A DNA stretch of 64,000 bases from Melieria omissa (GCA_963971225.1 CAXARI010000107.1:62001-126000); one strand, 5' to 3'; shown: positions 23,665-33,830, numbered from the stretch's first letter. Numbers and translations: made by a program. The notes: generated by a model not told the origin, from the letters alone.

Positions 23665-24931
23665 ATGGCTACAAATATAAAGACAAATAGAAATTCCTCA
23701 ACGTCTGGAATTCAATGTTGTGTTCGCAGTTGCAAAAAATCGAGACGACAATGCGAGAATCTTAGATTATTTATTTTCAAATTTGGCGCGAAAAATGCAA
23801 TATATCTTATGACGACTATAACCGAAAACTGTATATTTGTGAAAATCATTTCTCCAGTACTTACATATATAGGAAAAAGGTTTCTAAAAAAGGATACGAT
23901 TCCAACCTTAAACGTAGACGAAGATCATGAGATTTCGGATGAAGAATTTTTAGAAGCAGATTCTTCATTGAAACGACCACGTTATGATGACATAGTATGC
24001 AGTAATTGCGAAAAAAACGTCAAAATAACCCATTATTACAAAAAGTAATACAGCGACCTATTAAAAAAATTCAAAAAAATTAACGAAAAATTGCGAAAAG
24101 AAAAGCGCTTTATTTTAAAATCCAAGAATTGTTGTTCGAAGACTTTAAAAAATTCAATTGATTCTTTAAAACATATCAACTTGGAATCCAAAACATTTTG
24201 TAAACTTTTACTTAGCACCCGGCCAAAAGAATATTATGACAAAGTGAAATATTTAGCGCAAAATATTTTTTATATTTCACAATCAACATATTCTTTCCTA
24301 AGAGATAAGTTAAATTTCAATTTGCCACATATCAGCACCTTAAATCGGTGGGCTCCAATAAAGTTCCTTTAGCCCGGTATCAACAATGTGGCTTTTGAAT
24401 TCATTAAAAAGATGTGCTTAGAGTTGAAGGAAAAAAAAGCAAATAATATGGTTCTTTTAATGGACGAAATGGCAATACGTAGAGAATTACGATACAATCA
24501 AAAACTAGATTTAATTGACTGCATTTGAATGCACAGGCTTCGAAAGAACAAAAAAAATTTGTAAGCAAGTATGTGTATTTATGTTGAAGTCCATGTTCTC
24601 GAGTTGGTGTTCAATTTTAAACTATTTTGTGTCAGAGAATGGATTAACAGCAGATACCTTGTGCAAAATAATTAAAGAAAATCTTAAAATTTTAAGCAAT
24701 TTTGGTATAGTAGTGAACGTTTTGGTTTGTGATCAGGGGTCTTCTAATAGAAAGTGTTTCTCCGACTTAGGCGTATGTATAGAGAAACCACAGATAACTC
24801 ATCATATAGATTTCCAGTCTCATACGACGAAAACGGCACAAAAATTTCAAGCTCTGAATTACAGCTTTTTTCCGCAAACCTATTTTACGCACACAGCTGC
24901 ATTTGCTCATCCAGAACTTTTGCCGGATTGA
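23665..24931 (+). pseudogene. P2 transposase, N-terminal and catalytic-start part
   Basis: From ATG 23665 (MATNIKTNRN) a THAP-type C2CH finger begins (CCVRSCKK). Its CxxHF half (ICENHFSS, about 23840) is in another frame, and LKKDTIPTLN (typical THAP end) is back in the first frame, so two small indels have occurred. A Lys/Leu-rich coiled-coil stretch follows (24060-24360), then MDEMAIRR (about 24462) and VCDQGSSNRK (about 24727), matching the first two catalytic-Asp blocks of P transposases. Several stops lie between. The frame dies shortly after 24835. Non-functional. Confidence 0.75.
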
Positions 24932-25264
24932 ATTAATTTTGAATTTCTTTTCTCGCTTGTGATATTATCTTTTGCAACATACATTTATGAATTTAGCTAC
25001 AACGATCACGTACTGTATTTGGTGTAACAGGTAGGCAGCACGTCGGATATCCGCAGTTCCTTTTTCGTAAATTTCGCCTCGGGTTCAAGGCTGGGCGAGA
25101 AGCAAAATTTTTCTTAACATTTAACGTTTTTTTTATTATCTTTTTTAATCGGCTATACCTGAAATCAATAATGTGTTCAAAAAATTTGATATACATGAAT
25201 CGGCACTACAAATTTTGTGCATGATCAAAGAATATGAAGTCTTTATTTTCTTTGGCATGATACA
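24932..25264. other. P2 interior without clear gene
   Basis: AT-rich; no coding signal. At 25226-25240 lies caaagaatatgaagt, identical to the first 15 bases of the P2 terminal repeat, followed by an inverted partial copy (ctttattttctttg, 25241-25254). Confidence 0.4.
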
Positions 25265-25576
25265 AGTTAACACAGCACTTGTTGAAAGTCAACAACGAAA
25301 CACGTGCAACACCAAAACGCTGACGTTGCGCTTCCCACCAGCGAGCGAGGCTAAATCGCTGACGGCAGGTCTGCTCTGTTTCCCACGACAGGTAACCCGA
25401 GGAAGTTGCTGACAAAGAACAACGCGACTTCGGCAAGCGGGAGCAGCTAAGCTATCTTTATTATTTCATAAGACACTTCAATTCAGTCTGTTTTTAGATT
25501 CAATAAAGAAAAGACGTGGCACTGTCCACAAAAGAAAATATTTTTTTTATTTTAATGAACTTTAAATAAATTAACT
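25265..25576 (+). repeat. 5' LTR of errantivirus
   Basis: Starts AGTTAAC and ends TTAACT, a short inverted terminus typical of gypsy-like LTRs. A likely polyadenylation signal (aataaa) is near 25500. Confidence 0.93.
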
Positions 25577-25590
25577 GGCGCCCAACGCGC
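25576..25590 (+). promoter_or_regulatory. Primer binding site
   Basis: TGGCGCCCAACG directly after the LTR matches the 3' end complement of a tRNA-Lys, the primer class used by gypsy. Confidence 0.75.
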
Positions 25591-25832
25591 CAAAAAGTCA
25601 AAGTGTCCTCAAGCAGTACCAAACGACTGCAACGCGATTGTGCAACCCAACAGAAGGAAAAAGCAACGTGCCAAAAAGTCAAAGTGTCCTCAAGCAGTAC
25701 CAAACGACTGCAACGCGATTGCGCAACCCGACAGAAGGAAGAAGCAACGCGCCAAAAAGTCAAAGTGTCCTCAAGCAGCACCAAACGACCGCAACGCGAT
25801 TGCGCAACACAACAGAAGGAAGAAGGAAAGTG
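25590..25832 (+). repeat. Three 81-bp tandem repeats in errantivirus leader
   Basis: Units begin ccaaaaagtcaaagtgtcct at 25590, 25671 and 25752, exactly 81 bp apart, with a few substitutions between units. They occupy the leader, where gypsy carries its insulator array. The unit sequence shows no clear match to the TGCATA-type Su(Hw) motif, so function is unknown. Confidence 0.9.
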
Positions 25833-26109
25833 CCAAGCCCCGTGAAAACGCAGCAACCGCACACCGCGAAGAGTGCGCATCGGTGGACCTCAGTAGTCCA
25901 GAAAAAAGGACAAAAAAGGATACTCCACTCCGCCGCGGGATGATCATATTGTAAGAATAGGTTAAGATATAAAGAGAAACTTTAAGATTCAAATAACAAT
26001 TTTATAGAAAATAATCTTAACATAAAATATAAGAAAATATAGGAAATAAGGAAAAGATAGAGAAAAAGTACAAGAATAAGGGAATTTTTTGTAAATCTCC
26101 CGAACGCAA

Positions 26110-26283
26110 ATGGAAAATATAAAATTAAGGCAAGTAGAAAAAGCCATCAACATATTTACGAACAGAGCCGAACTCTACTCCAAAGGAGACGAGGCGGCTA
26201 AATATAGAAAGCTAATAAAGCAATTAGAATATTTGAAAGAACTAATCATACAAAGAGAAGTGGCGGAAGAAAAAAAATATTAA
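26110..26283 (+). CDS. 57-aa upstream ORF in the errantivirus leader
   Basis: ATG 26110 to TAA 26281-26283, beginning MENIKLRQVEKAINIF. It is Lys/Glu-rich and probably one or two amphipathic helices. It lies between the leader repeats and gag, followed by A-rich runs. I know no homolog; it could be a real small product, an upstream regulatory ORF, or chance. Confidence 0.35.
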   Translation: MENIKLRQVEKAINIFTNRAELYSKGDEAAKYRKLIKQLEYLKELIIQREVAEEKKY

Positions 26284-26535
26284 ATAAAAAATAATAAGAA
26301 ACAGAGAAAAAAAAAAAACAAAAAAAAAAAAAACATAATCAAACAAATTTTAGAATTATTTTTTTCGCTACATAACCAAAGGCTCGTACAGCCAATAAAA
26401 ATAAAAACAAAAGCCGCGATTCACCACCTTCGGGGGGACCCTCCGGCTTTATAAACAACCCCTAGTCTCGCGACTCCCACTGGGACCCTCCGAGTCAAAA
26501 AGGACCCTCTCCAAAGGAGAGATAACACAAAAAAA

Positions 26536-27322
26536 ATGAGTAACCCAAGTAATCTTGTAAGACCCCCTATCCTCAATTTACCTAACCCCCAACCAAACCC
26601 ACACCAGGCAAACATGACAGAACAAATTGCAGAAATAGTAAACAGGATATTGAACGAACGAACAACGACAAATAGAATATGCGAAACGGACGAGACTGTA
26701 AACGTAGGTGCCGACCTGGGCGATTTAGACAAAATCCCCGACGTCGTCCGCTGTCTGCGCGAATTCGCAGGAGATCCTGGCGAATTTGGATCGTGGAAAA
26801 AAAGTGTGGAGAGAATATTGCAAATGTATGAACAGAAACGTGGTACACACAAATACTACGGCATCATTAACGTCATTCGTAACAAAATAATAGGACACGC
26901 GGATATTGTGTTGGAATCCTACAACACACCGCTAAACTGGACAGCGATTTCTCGCTGCTTAACAACCCACTATGGGGATAAGCGCGACCTTGGTACATTA
27001 GAGTACCAAATGACTTCACTCATTCAAGGAAACTTATCGCTACAAGAATTTTACCAGAAGGTATACGCTAATCTCTCTCTAATCTTGAATAAAATATCAT
27101 GCTTAGACGCAGGACCCGAATACAGCACACCAACAAGCAAAACAAGAAGAATATCAATATGAACAAAGCCTGCAAGGGTATCAACAAGAAAAAGAAAAAG
27201 AAGACGAATACGAACAAAATTTCTCAGAATACCAAAACGATTACACAAGACAAGAGGAAAAAGACACAGAAAACTGGCAAGACGCACAGAACAATTTTGC
27301 AGACGTCCATTTTTTAGACTGA
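26536..27322 (+). pseudogene. gag: Errantivirus gag with internal deletion
   Basis: ATG 26536 opens a frame to TGA 27160-27162. It contains a capsid-type helical region (VRCLREFAGDPGEFGSW, then TLEYQMTSLIQGNLSLQEFY). At about 27107-27116 the recognisable C-terminal tail switches to the next frame, running QEEYQYEQ... to TGA 27320-27322. The total of about 260 codons is much shorter than the roughly 450 of gypsy, and the segment that normally follows the capsid helices is missing. I infer a deletion with frame loss. As read, this Gag would be truncated, and its fusion to Pol is blocked by TGA 27160. Confidence 0.75.
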
Positions 27323-30300
27323 CTTCCTCATCGCTTCCCTACTTTGAATGCAGGACTAGCGATGGGAGAATACTTAATTTCTTAATAGACACTGGGTCAA
27401 ATAAAAATTATATTCAAGCCTCACTAGTAAATAACCCAAAAAACAATGAAAACGTATTTTTCGCCAAATCTGTAGGCGGAAATATCGGAATAACACAATA
27501 TACAGAACTGAACCTCTTCGGACTAAAAGAGGAAAAACTGAAATTCTTCATACTACCTACCCTTAAATCTTTTCATGCCATTCTCGGCAATGATAGCTTA
27601 AAGCAACTGAACGCAATTATACACACAGCAGACGACTACATGCTTATAAAAAATAAGATAAAAATCCCAATCAAGCAGCAAGCATCAAAATCAGTCAACA
27701 ACATCGAATTGAGAACAGACCATTTGACAAACGTACAAAAGGAAAAACTACAATCACTATGCAGTAAATACCCAACGCTCTTCTCCGAACCAAACGAAAA
27801 ATTGACATACACGACAACAGTAAAAGCGGAAATAAAAACCACAACCGAGAACCCAGTCTATTCAAGATATTATCCATACCCAGCAGCCATGAAAAACGAA
27901 GTTGAAAAACAAGTCAGAGAATTATTAGACCAAGGTATAATCAGACCCTCAAAATCACCCTACAATTCACCCGTTTGGATTGTCCCTAAAAAACTTGACG
28001 CATCAAAAGAACAAAAATATAGGATGGTAATAGATTACCGCAAATTAAATAGCGTAACAGTACCAGACAGATACCCCATTCCGGAAATAAACGAAGTCAT
28101 TACACAACTCGGCAAAAATAAATTCTTTTCCGTACTAGACCTTAAGAGTGGTTTTCACCAAATACCCCTGCGCGAAAAAGACGCACAAAAAACGGCCTTC
28201 TCAATTAACAACGGGAAATATGAATTTACCCGCTTACCATTTGGTTTAAAAAACGCTCCAGCTATATTTCAAAGGACATTAGATGACATACTCAGGGAAC
28301 ACATAGGAACAAAATGCTACGTCTATATAGACGATATCATTATTTTCGGACAAGACGAAGAAACTCACTTCCGCAATATAGAGACAATTTTCCACACATT
28401 ACAAAAAGCAAACATGAAGGTTCAATTGAACAAATGCGAATTTTTACAAACAGAGGTCGAATATCTAGGCTTTATCGTTTCAACGCAAGGACTGAGAACC
28501 AACCCAAAAAAAGTAGCAACAATAAATACATTTCCGGCACCCAAAACACTGAAAGAGTTAAGGTCATTCTTAGGAATGTCTGGTTTCTACAGACGATTCA
28601 TAAAGGACTATGCCAAATTAGCAAAACCCCTTACCATAATCTTAAGAGGGGAGGAGGGACGCATGTCCAAAGCTAGGTCAGCAAAAATACCTATCACACT
28701 CAACGAAAGCGCAATAGAAGCATTTAACAAAATTAAAAATTCACTGGTTTCGAATGAAGTCATGCTAGAGTTTCCCAATTTCAGTAAGGAATTTCACCTT
28801 ACGACAGACGCCTCCAACTACGCAATAGGTGCAGTACTCGAACAGGACGGAAAACCGATAACATTCATATCACGAACACTAACAAAGACCGAAGAACATT
28901 ATGCGACTAATGAGAAAGAAATGCTTTCAATAATATGGGCATTGAAATCCTTAAGAAATTACCTCTATGGTGCCACAGCCGTCAAAATATTCACAGACCA
29001 TCAACCTCTGACATATGCGTTAAGCAATAAAAACACAAACAGCAAATTAAAAAGATGGAAAGCAATTCTTGAGGAATATAATTACGAAATAAAATACAAA
29101 CCCGGAAGCACCAATGTAGTCGCAGACACACTATCCAGAATACCAACCGACGCACAAATAAATTCATTAACAGCCACACAACACAGTGACGAAAGTTCAG
29201 GACATACACTAATACCATACACAGACGCACCCATAAACGCCTTCAAAAACCAATTACTTTTCTCAACAGGAGACACTTCAGCACACCAATTCCAGATCAT
29301 TTTCCCAACATACCATAGGCACACCATAATAGAGCCAGAGTTCACCGAGGAAACCCTTTGCACACTACTAAAAAAATTCCTTAACCCTTCAGTAACCAAT
29401 GCGATAAAGACCGAAGACAACATTTTAGGAAAAATCCAAGAAGTATATAAAACTCACTTTAGCAAGTATAGAGTAAAATACACACGGAAAATAGTAAAGG
29501 ACTTAATAACAGATTCAGAGCAGGAAAGAGAAATCATAAAAGAACACAACAGAGCACATAGAAATGCTGCAGAAAATAAAACACAGTTATTAGAAAAATA
29601 CTATTTCCCACAGATGAACGCGAAAATTAGAAAAATTACAAAGGAATGCAGAACATGCCAAGAAAACAAATATGAAAGGCATCCGGTAAAACCAATACTG
29701 AAAGCTTCCCCAATCCCAAACTACCCAGGTCACATCGTTCATATTGACCTATACCTAACTAGTAACAAAGTCATACTTACCGCAATAGATAAATATTCTA
29801 AATATGCGCAAGCAAAAATAGTGAAGTCCAGAGCTTCAGAAGACATAAAACATCCCTTAAGGGAACTCCTCACAATGTTTGGCATACCTGAAAAAATTGT
29901 AATAGACAACGAAAAGTCTCTCAGTGCGGCCCCTATAACATACATGCTGGAAAATCAGTATGGTATCGAGATCTTCAAAACACCCCCATATACCAGCACA
30001 GTAAACGGGCAAATAGAACGGTTCCACTCCACCCTAACCGAAATTATGCGTTGTGTAAAAAGCGAGCAAACCCATAATTCCTTTGAAGATTTACTTTCCA
30101 GAGCTATCCACAAATACAACTACTCCATTCACTCAACCATTAATAGAAGACCCGTTGAAGCCTTTTTTGGAAGACGAGTTACTACCGACCCATCACAATT
30201 GGAAACAGAGAGACAGGAAAACATAAAGAAAATCGTAGAGAAACAAAAAAAGGACTTAGACTACCACAACAAGAATAGAACAGACTTCAAGACATATAGA

Positions 30301-30450
30301 CCCAATGACATCGTTTTCGTAAAAATCAACAAAAGACTAGGAAACAAATTAACCCCCAAGTACAAAAAAGAAATAGTCCAAGAAGATAAAGGCGGTACTA
30401 TACTAACTACATCGGGACGAACAGTGCATAAGAGTCACATCAAAAACTAA
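27163..30450 (+). CDS. pol: Errantivirus Pol (protease, RT, RNase H, integrase)
   Basis: The frame is open from 27163 and overlaps the gag tail; it would be entered by -1 frameshifting at 27310-27316. An internal ATG stands at 27640. Protease: LIDTGSNKN (27382-). RT: VIDYRKLNS, LPFGLKNAPAIFQR, and catalytic YIDDIIIFG (about 28324). RNase H: TTDASNYAIGAVLEQ, FTDHQPL. Integrase: HHCC finger (HNRAH...CRTC), then HIDLY, VIDNEKS and NGQIERFHSTL as the D,D,E residues. All key residues are present and there is no stop to 30450, so enzyme activity looks intact. Confidence 0.9.
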   Translation, partial: TKPARVSTRKRKRRRIRTKFLRIPKRLHKTRGKRHRKLARRTEQFCRRPFFRLTSSSLPYFECRTSDGRILNFLIDTGSNKNYIQASLVNNPKNNENVFFAKSVGGNIGITQYTELNLFGLKEEKLKFFILPTLKSFHAILGNDSLKQLNAIIHTADDYMLIKNKIKIPIKQQASKSVNNIELRTDHLTNVQKEKLQSLCSKYPTLFSEPNEKLTYTTTVKAEIKTTTENPVYSRYYPYPAAMKNEVEKQVRELLDQGIIRPSKSPYNSPVWIVPKKLDASKEQKYRMVIDYRKLNSVTVPDRYPIPEINEVITQLGKNKFFSVLDLKSGFHQIPLREKDAQKTAFSINNGKYEFTRLPFGLKNAPAIFQRTLDDILREHIGTKCYVYIDDIIIFGQDEETHFRNIETIFHTLQKANMKVQLNKCEFLQTEVEYLGFIVSTQGLRTNPKKVATINTFPAPKTLKELRSFLGMSGFYRRFIKDYAKLAKPLTIILRGEEGRMSKARSAKIPITLNESAIEAFNKIKNSLVSNEVMLEFPNFSKEFHLTTDASNYAIGAVLEQDGKPITFISRTLTKTEEHYATNEKEMLSIIWALKSLRNYLYGATAVKIFTDHQPLTYALSNKNTNSKLKRWKAILEEYNYEIKYKPGSTNVVADTLSRIPTDAQINSLTATQHSDESSGHTLIPYTDAPINAFKNQLLFSTGDTSAHQFQIIFPTYHRHTIIEPEFTEETLCTLLKKFLNPSVTNAIKTEDNILGKIQEVYKTHFSKYRVKYTRKIVKDLITDSEQEREIIKEHNRAHRNAAENKTQLLEKYYFPQMNAKIRKITKECRTCQENKYERHPVKPILKASPIPNYPGHIVHIDLYLTSNKVILTAIDKYSKYAQAKIVKSRASEDIKHPLRELLTMFGIPEKIVIDNEKSLSAAPITYMLENQYGIEIFKTPPYTSTVNGQIERFHSTLTEIMRCVKSEQTHNSFEDLLSRAIHKYNYSIHSTINRRPVEAFFGRRVTTDPSQLETERQENIKKIVEKQKKDLDYHNKNRTDFKTYRPNDIVFVKINKRLGNKLTPKYKKEIVQEDKGGTILTTSGRTVHKSHIKN
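27310..27316 (+). promoter_or_regulatory. Putative -1 ribosomal frameshift site
   Basis: In the gag-tail frame the codons cat ttt tta gac tga contain the slippery heptamer T TTT TTA. Slipping back one base enters the pol frame at 27316, just before the gag stop. Position and frame fit a gag-pol shift. No downstream pseudoknot was evaluated. Confidence 0.65.
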
Positions 30451-31989
30451 ACCGAAATCTTTACTATTTGCAGCATAATATTCCTAATTGCCTTGTGCAA
30501 TGCAGAGAGGGAAATACTGGACTACACTAACAGTCGTATAGTGACGTTACAGACAGGGACTTCAAAAATCCGAACAGGATCATTCAAACTGATTCACATC
30601 ATCGACGTCGACCAATACAGCCAAGCCATAAACCAACTTGACCAGGAAATAACACACGACATAACCCAAAAGGACGCAAATTACCCCTTCCTATCCCACC
30701 AAATGGACATAATAAAATCTTTATTATTCCAAATATTCCCAAAAAGAAATAAGAGAGCAATCGAGGCACTGGGAACCGCGTGGAAGTGGATTGCCGGTTC
30801 ACCAGACGCCGACGATTTTAGAATAATTAGCGAAAAAATGGACAACGTCCTAGAAAATAACAATAAACAAGTTGTCATAAACAAATCTGTTATGGAAAAA
30901 GTAAACAAAATAACAAAAATAACAAATAACATTCTAAACAGTATACAAATTAAAGATACATTAAAAAATGAAATAAGTAAGAACATCGAAAGAAGATTAT
31001 CAATTTTAAAAGAAGAACTAATGAATATCGATTATTCGATACAATGGATAAAAGCGGGAATTGTTAACTCGTACATACTCTCAAACGAAGAATTAGAAAA
31101 AACGAAAGAGATTTTTGTAAAAGAAAACATGCCCTACTTAAATTTGGTAGAAGCAATAGAATTCAGTGATGTTAAAATAGCATCCAATCATTCAACCATT
31201 ATTTACATAATAAGCATACCACTGACTAGTGAAGAAATTTGCAAAACAATTTTAATAAAACCAATCAAAGAAAAGAATAAAGTATTGAAAATTCCACATG
31301 AAAAATTAATAGTATGTAAGGACACAGTTTTTGAAATTGTTAATAGCTGTAAGAGTATGAACAAAATGTTAATATGTAAGCAAGACGATCTAAATGATAT
31401 CACTAGCTCAAGCTGCATACCGAAGTTGCTCAAAGGTCACTCATCTAATTGCACCACAACCAACAATCAACATATACCTTCAATTGAAGAAATCTCTCCA
31501 GGAATACTACTCCTTAACGGATTTAATGGAACCATCGAAATAGACCAAAAACCACTTAACCTGACGGGGTCATTCCTGATAAAGTACGTCAATTCAACAA
31601 TCACCGTTCAAGATTCGAGCTATACCAATAAGGAGCTACATTTTCACCAACCGTTACCTGCCATCCTGAAAACATCTAACACTACAACCCAATTCGAAGA
31701 AATACTATCCTTACAAATGCTAAGAGAACTGAATACGGCCAACATAAAGGAAATAGACCGACTTAAAACCAATAACAAAGCCAATTTGATAACCGGATAC
31801 ACCACACTTACGGTTATCATATTTTTGGTACCCGCAGCAATATTTTTCATACTATGGCTTAGGAAAGAGCCGGCCGAACCAGTACAGTACAACGTTAATG
31901 TCAAGGTCAACGAGAGTCAGAATCAAGAACCGACAGAGATGGACTCTCATCAACTCGTGGATCAACCATCCCCAAACATATGCTATTGA
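30451..31989 (+). CDS. env: Errantivirus Env glycoprotein
   Basis: First in-frame ATG 30493; the frame extends upstream into a hydrophobic leader (FTICSIIFLIAL) that would act as signal peptide, and a splice-acceptor-like tttactatttgcag ends at 30474. As in gypsy, env is probably made from a spliced RNA, so the true start may lie in an upstream exon. A basic cleavage motif KRNKR is at residues 84-88 from the ATG, followed by AIEALG...WKWIAGSPDA, the conserved errantiviral start of the membrane-anchored subunit. Several N-x-S/T sites follow. One transmembrane segment lies near residues 435-457, with a ~40-residue cytoplasmic tail. No stops. Confidence 0.88.
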   Translation, partial: TEIFTICSIIFLIALCNAEREILDYTNSRIVTLQTGTSKIRTGSFKLIHIIDVDQYSQAINQLDQEITHDITQKDANYPFLSHQMDIIKSLLFQIFPKRNKRAIEALGTAWKWIAGSPDADDFRIISEKMDNVLENNNKQVVINKSVMEKVNKITKITNNILNSIQIKDTLKNEISKNIERRLSILKEELMNIDYSIQWIKAGIVNSYILSNEELEKTKEIFVKENMPYLNLVEAIEFSDVKIASNHSTIIYIISIPLTSEEICKTILIKPIKEKNKVLKIPHEKLIVCKDTVFEIVNSCKSMNKMLICKQDDLNDITSSSCIPKLLKGHSSNCTTTNNQHIPSIEEISPGILLLNGFNGTIEIDQKPLNLTGSFLIKYVNSTITVQDSSYTNKELHFHQPLPAILKTSNTTTQFEEILSLQMLRELNTANIKEIDRLKTNNKANLITGYTTLTVIIFLVPAAIFFILWLRKEPAEPVQYNVNVKVNESQNQEPTEMDSHQLVDQPSPNICY

Positions 31990-32006
31990 CCGAGGACGGT
32001 CAATTT

Positions 32007-32017
32007 AAGGGCGGAAG
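32007..32017 (+). promoter_or_regulatory. Polypurine tract
   Basis: aagggcggaag directly before the 3' LTR, the expected plus-strand primer position. Confidence 0.8.
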
Positions 32018-32329
32018 AGTTAACACAGCACTTGTTGAAAGTCAACAACGAAACACGTGCAACACCAAAACGCTGACGTTGCGCTTCCCACCAGCGAGCG
32101 AGGCTAAATCGCTGACGGCAGGTCTGCTCTGTTTCCCACGACAGGTAACCCGAGGAAGTTGCTGACAAAGAACAACGCGACTTCGGCAAGCGGGAGCAGC
32201 TAAGCTATCTTTATTATTTCATAAGACACTTCAATTCAGTCTGTTTTTAGATTCAATAAAGAAAAGACGTGGCACTGTCCACAAAAGAAAATATTTTTTT
32301 TATTTTAATGAACTTTAAATAAATTAACT
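32018..32329 (+). repeat. 3' LTR of errantivirus
   Basis: 312 bp; reads the same as 25265-25576 at every position I compared. Confidence 0.93.
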
Positions 32330-32495
32330 TACATACACATCGTTGCCAAGGCAACGCATTGCCAATAGCTGCGGCGCCAGCAGGTCTATCCTTTGCGTCG
32401 GCGTAACTGTATTGCGACAATGAAGTGACCGCTGAATTACATTCGTTTTGGCAGATTGTGTCGATCTTTTCATTCTTTTTTGCGAAAAGCAAGTT

Positions 32496-32676
32496 CCTGG
32501 GCGTACCCAGCAACAGATTAAAGGGTGCCCCCTTTACATTAAGACATAACTACATTTCTAAATTCAGAATATAAACTTCAAATAGAATAGAATATAGATT
32601 TCTGTGCATATGTATATAAAATATAGAATTACGAGGGGGAACTACCCTCCTCTACCCATACCTAGGTACGCCCATG
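32496..32676. mobile_element. Small hAT-type MITE related to the LOA 3' UTR MITE
   Basis: Termini ctgggcgtacccag (32497-32510) and cctaggtacgcccatg (32661-32676) are variants of the catgggcgtagccagg repeat at 120 and 17372. About 180 bp; no clear target duplication. Confidence 0.5.
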
Positions 32677-32839
32677 AGCGCCTGTCATCATCAACCGAAT
32701 CCTTTTGCTGTATGGTTGTTTGTAACCGTATGCTGCGCTTGGTTGATTGATTTTAAAACTTGTGAACAATTATATGTGTCTCCAAAACCAATCAATTTAC
32801 TAATCAAGAGATTTAGAAACCAAATAAATTGTTCATTTA

Positions 32840-33607
32840 CACCTAATTCTGTTTTTACACGGTCTTTTTTTCACGGTTTTGATTTAACACGGTTTGAAAA
32901 TTAAAAAATAATAATTTTTTTTACACGATTTTATTCCATTTAGCACGAAAAATTAAACATTTTTTTATTTTCAAACCGTGTTAAATCAAAACCGTGAAAC
33001 GCGAAACTGCGTTGGAAAGAGCACGTCAAAAAGAAAATACAAGCACTTAATCTAAAATTTCGTAGCATACAATGGCTGGTAGGCAGACATTCGGTACTGT
33101 CTACACACAATAAATTAATGATTTATAAACAAGTCCTGAGACCAGTGTGGACGTATGGAGCGCAGTTGTGGGGTTGTGCCAAAAAAACAAATGTTAACTC
33201 AATTCAAACATTCCAAAATAAAGTACTAAGATGTGCTGTCAATGCACCTTGGTATGTCCGTAACGATGATCTACACCGTGATCTTGGCATCGAAACAGTG
33301 GAAGCTGTCATCAAAAGATGTGCTTTATCCCACAAAGTTAGGATACAAAAACACGTCAATACCGAAATGGCCAGGCTTTCTGATGCCTCATCTGCAGTGC
33401 GTAGACTAAAACGCACGGTACCATCTGATTTAATGGATAGTTAGAATGCCACGACGGTGTATTAACTCCGTTGTATTTCAATTTTTTAATATTAACCTTT
33501 AAATGCAAAATGTTTGTTAGCTATGTATATACTTAATGCTAGGTACATTGTTGAAAATCATGAAGAATGTACTGTAATGTTAATACTACTGTAACATTCT
33601 TATGAAA

Positions 33608-33647
<40 letters not shown>

Positions 33648-33688
33648 AAACCGTGTAAAAAAAGACCGTGTAAAAACAGAATTAGGTG
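32840..33688. mobile_element. Foldback MITE (cacctaattctg) with jockey insertion
   Basis: Inverted ends CACCTAATTCTGTTTTTACA... at 32840 and 33688 match over more than 40 bp, including acggtctttttt and acggttttga. An inner inverted pair (aacacggtttgaaaat / attttcaaaccgtgtt) lies at 32890-32990. A jockey-like fragment has inserted within the right arm. Confidence 0.8.
32997..33644 (+). mobile_element. 5'-truncated jockey-clade element
   Basis: Flanked by the 11-bp duplication tcaaaaccgtg (32986-32996, 33645-33655) and ending in a poly-A tail of about 36 bases. The coding end runs from 33011 to 33444: KPVWTYG-type block (LRPVWTYGAQLWG), NAPWYVRNDDLHRDLG, ending MDS and TAG. The reading frame is uninterrupted over the retained part. 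These blocks identify the C-terminal thumb region of a jockey/BS-like RT. Confidence 0.87.
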
Positions 33689-33749
33689 CATATTGTTTTC
33701 ACGGGTCGTAAAAAAAATATTATTAAAAAAAGTCATCAAAATCTTAGCA

Positions 33750-33830
33750 GCTACAGTAAGGATCGAACCGCGAACTTATCGTCCGAGACACTCCCGCTTA
33801 CACGTTTGACCATCAACACTCAATCCCGAC
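33750..33830 (-). repeat. tRNA-like remnant (SINE head)
   Basis: Contains a perfect B box, GGTTCGATCC, on the minus strand (about 33762-33771), with a poorer upstream A-box-like stretch. The arms do not fold into a convincing tRNA. Confidence 0.4.

Larger units (their letters stand above)
25265..32329 (+). mobile_element. Errantivirus-type LTR retrotransposon with env
   Basis: A 7,065-bp provirus-like element. Two 312-bp LTRs appear identical; the target duplication is taca (25261-25264 and 32330-32333). Order: LTR, tRNA-Lys-type primer site, triplicated 81-bp leader repeat, short upstream ORF, gag, pol, env, polypurine tract, LTR. This is the architecture of gypsy/yoyo errantiviruses. pol and env are open over their full lengths, but gag has lost a central piece. 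Identical LTRs imply a very recent insertion into P2. Confidence 0.93.

Noticed and set aside
25590..25832. CRISPR-like array
   Set aside because: Only three contiguous 81-bp units with no spacers, in a eukaryotic retroelement leader.
25603..25954. Proteins of 80-104 aa encoded by the 81-bp repeats
   Set aside because: Open in several frames simply because the unit is a multiple of three without stops; upstream of the uORF and gag with no other support.
33608..33644. Poly-A stretch as a simple repeat
   Set aside because: It is the 3' tail of the jockey fragment, directly before its target duplication.
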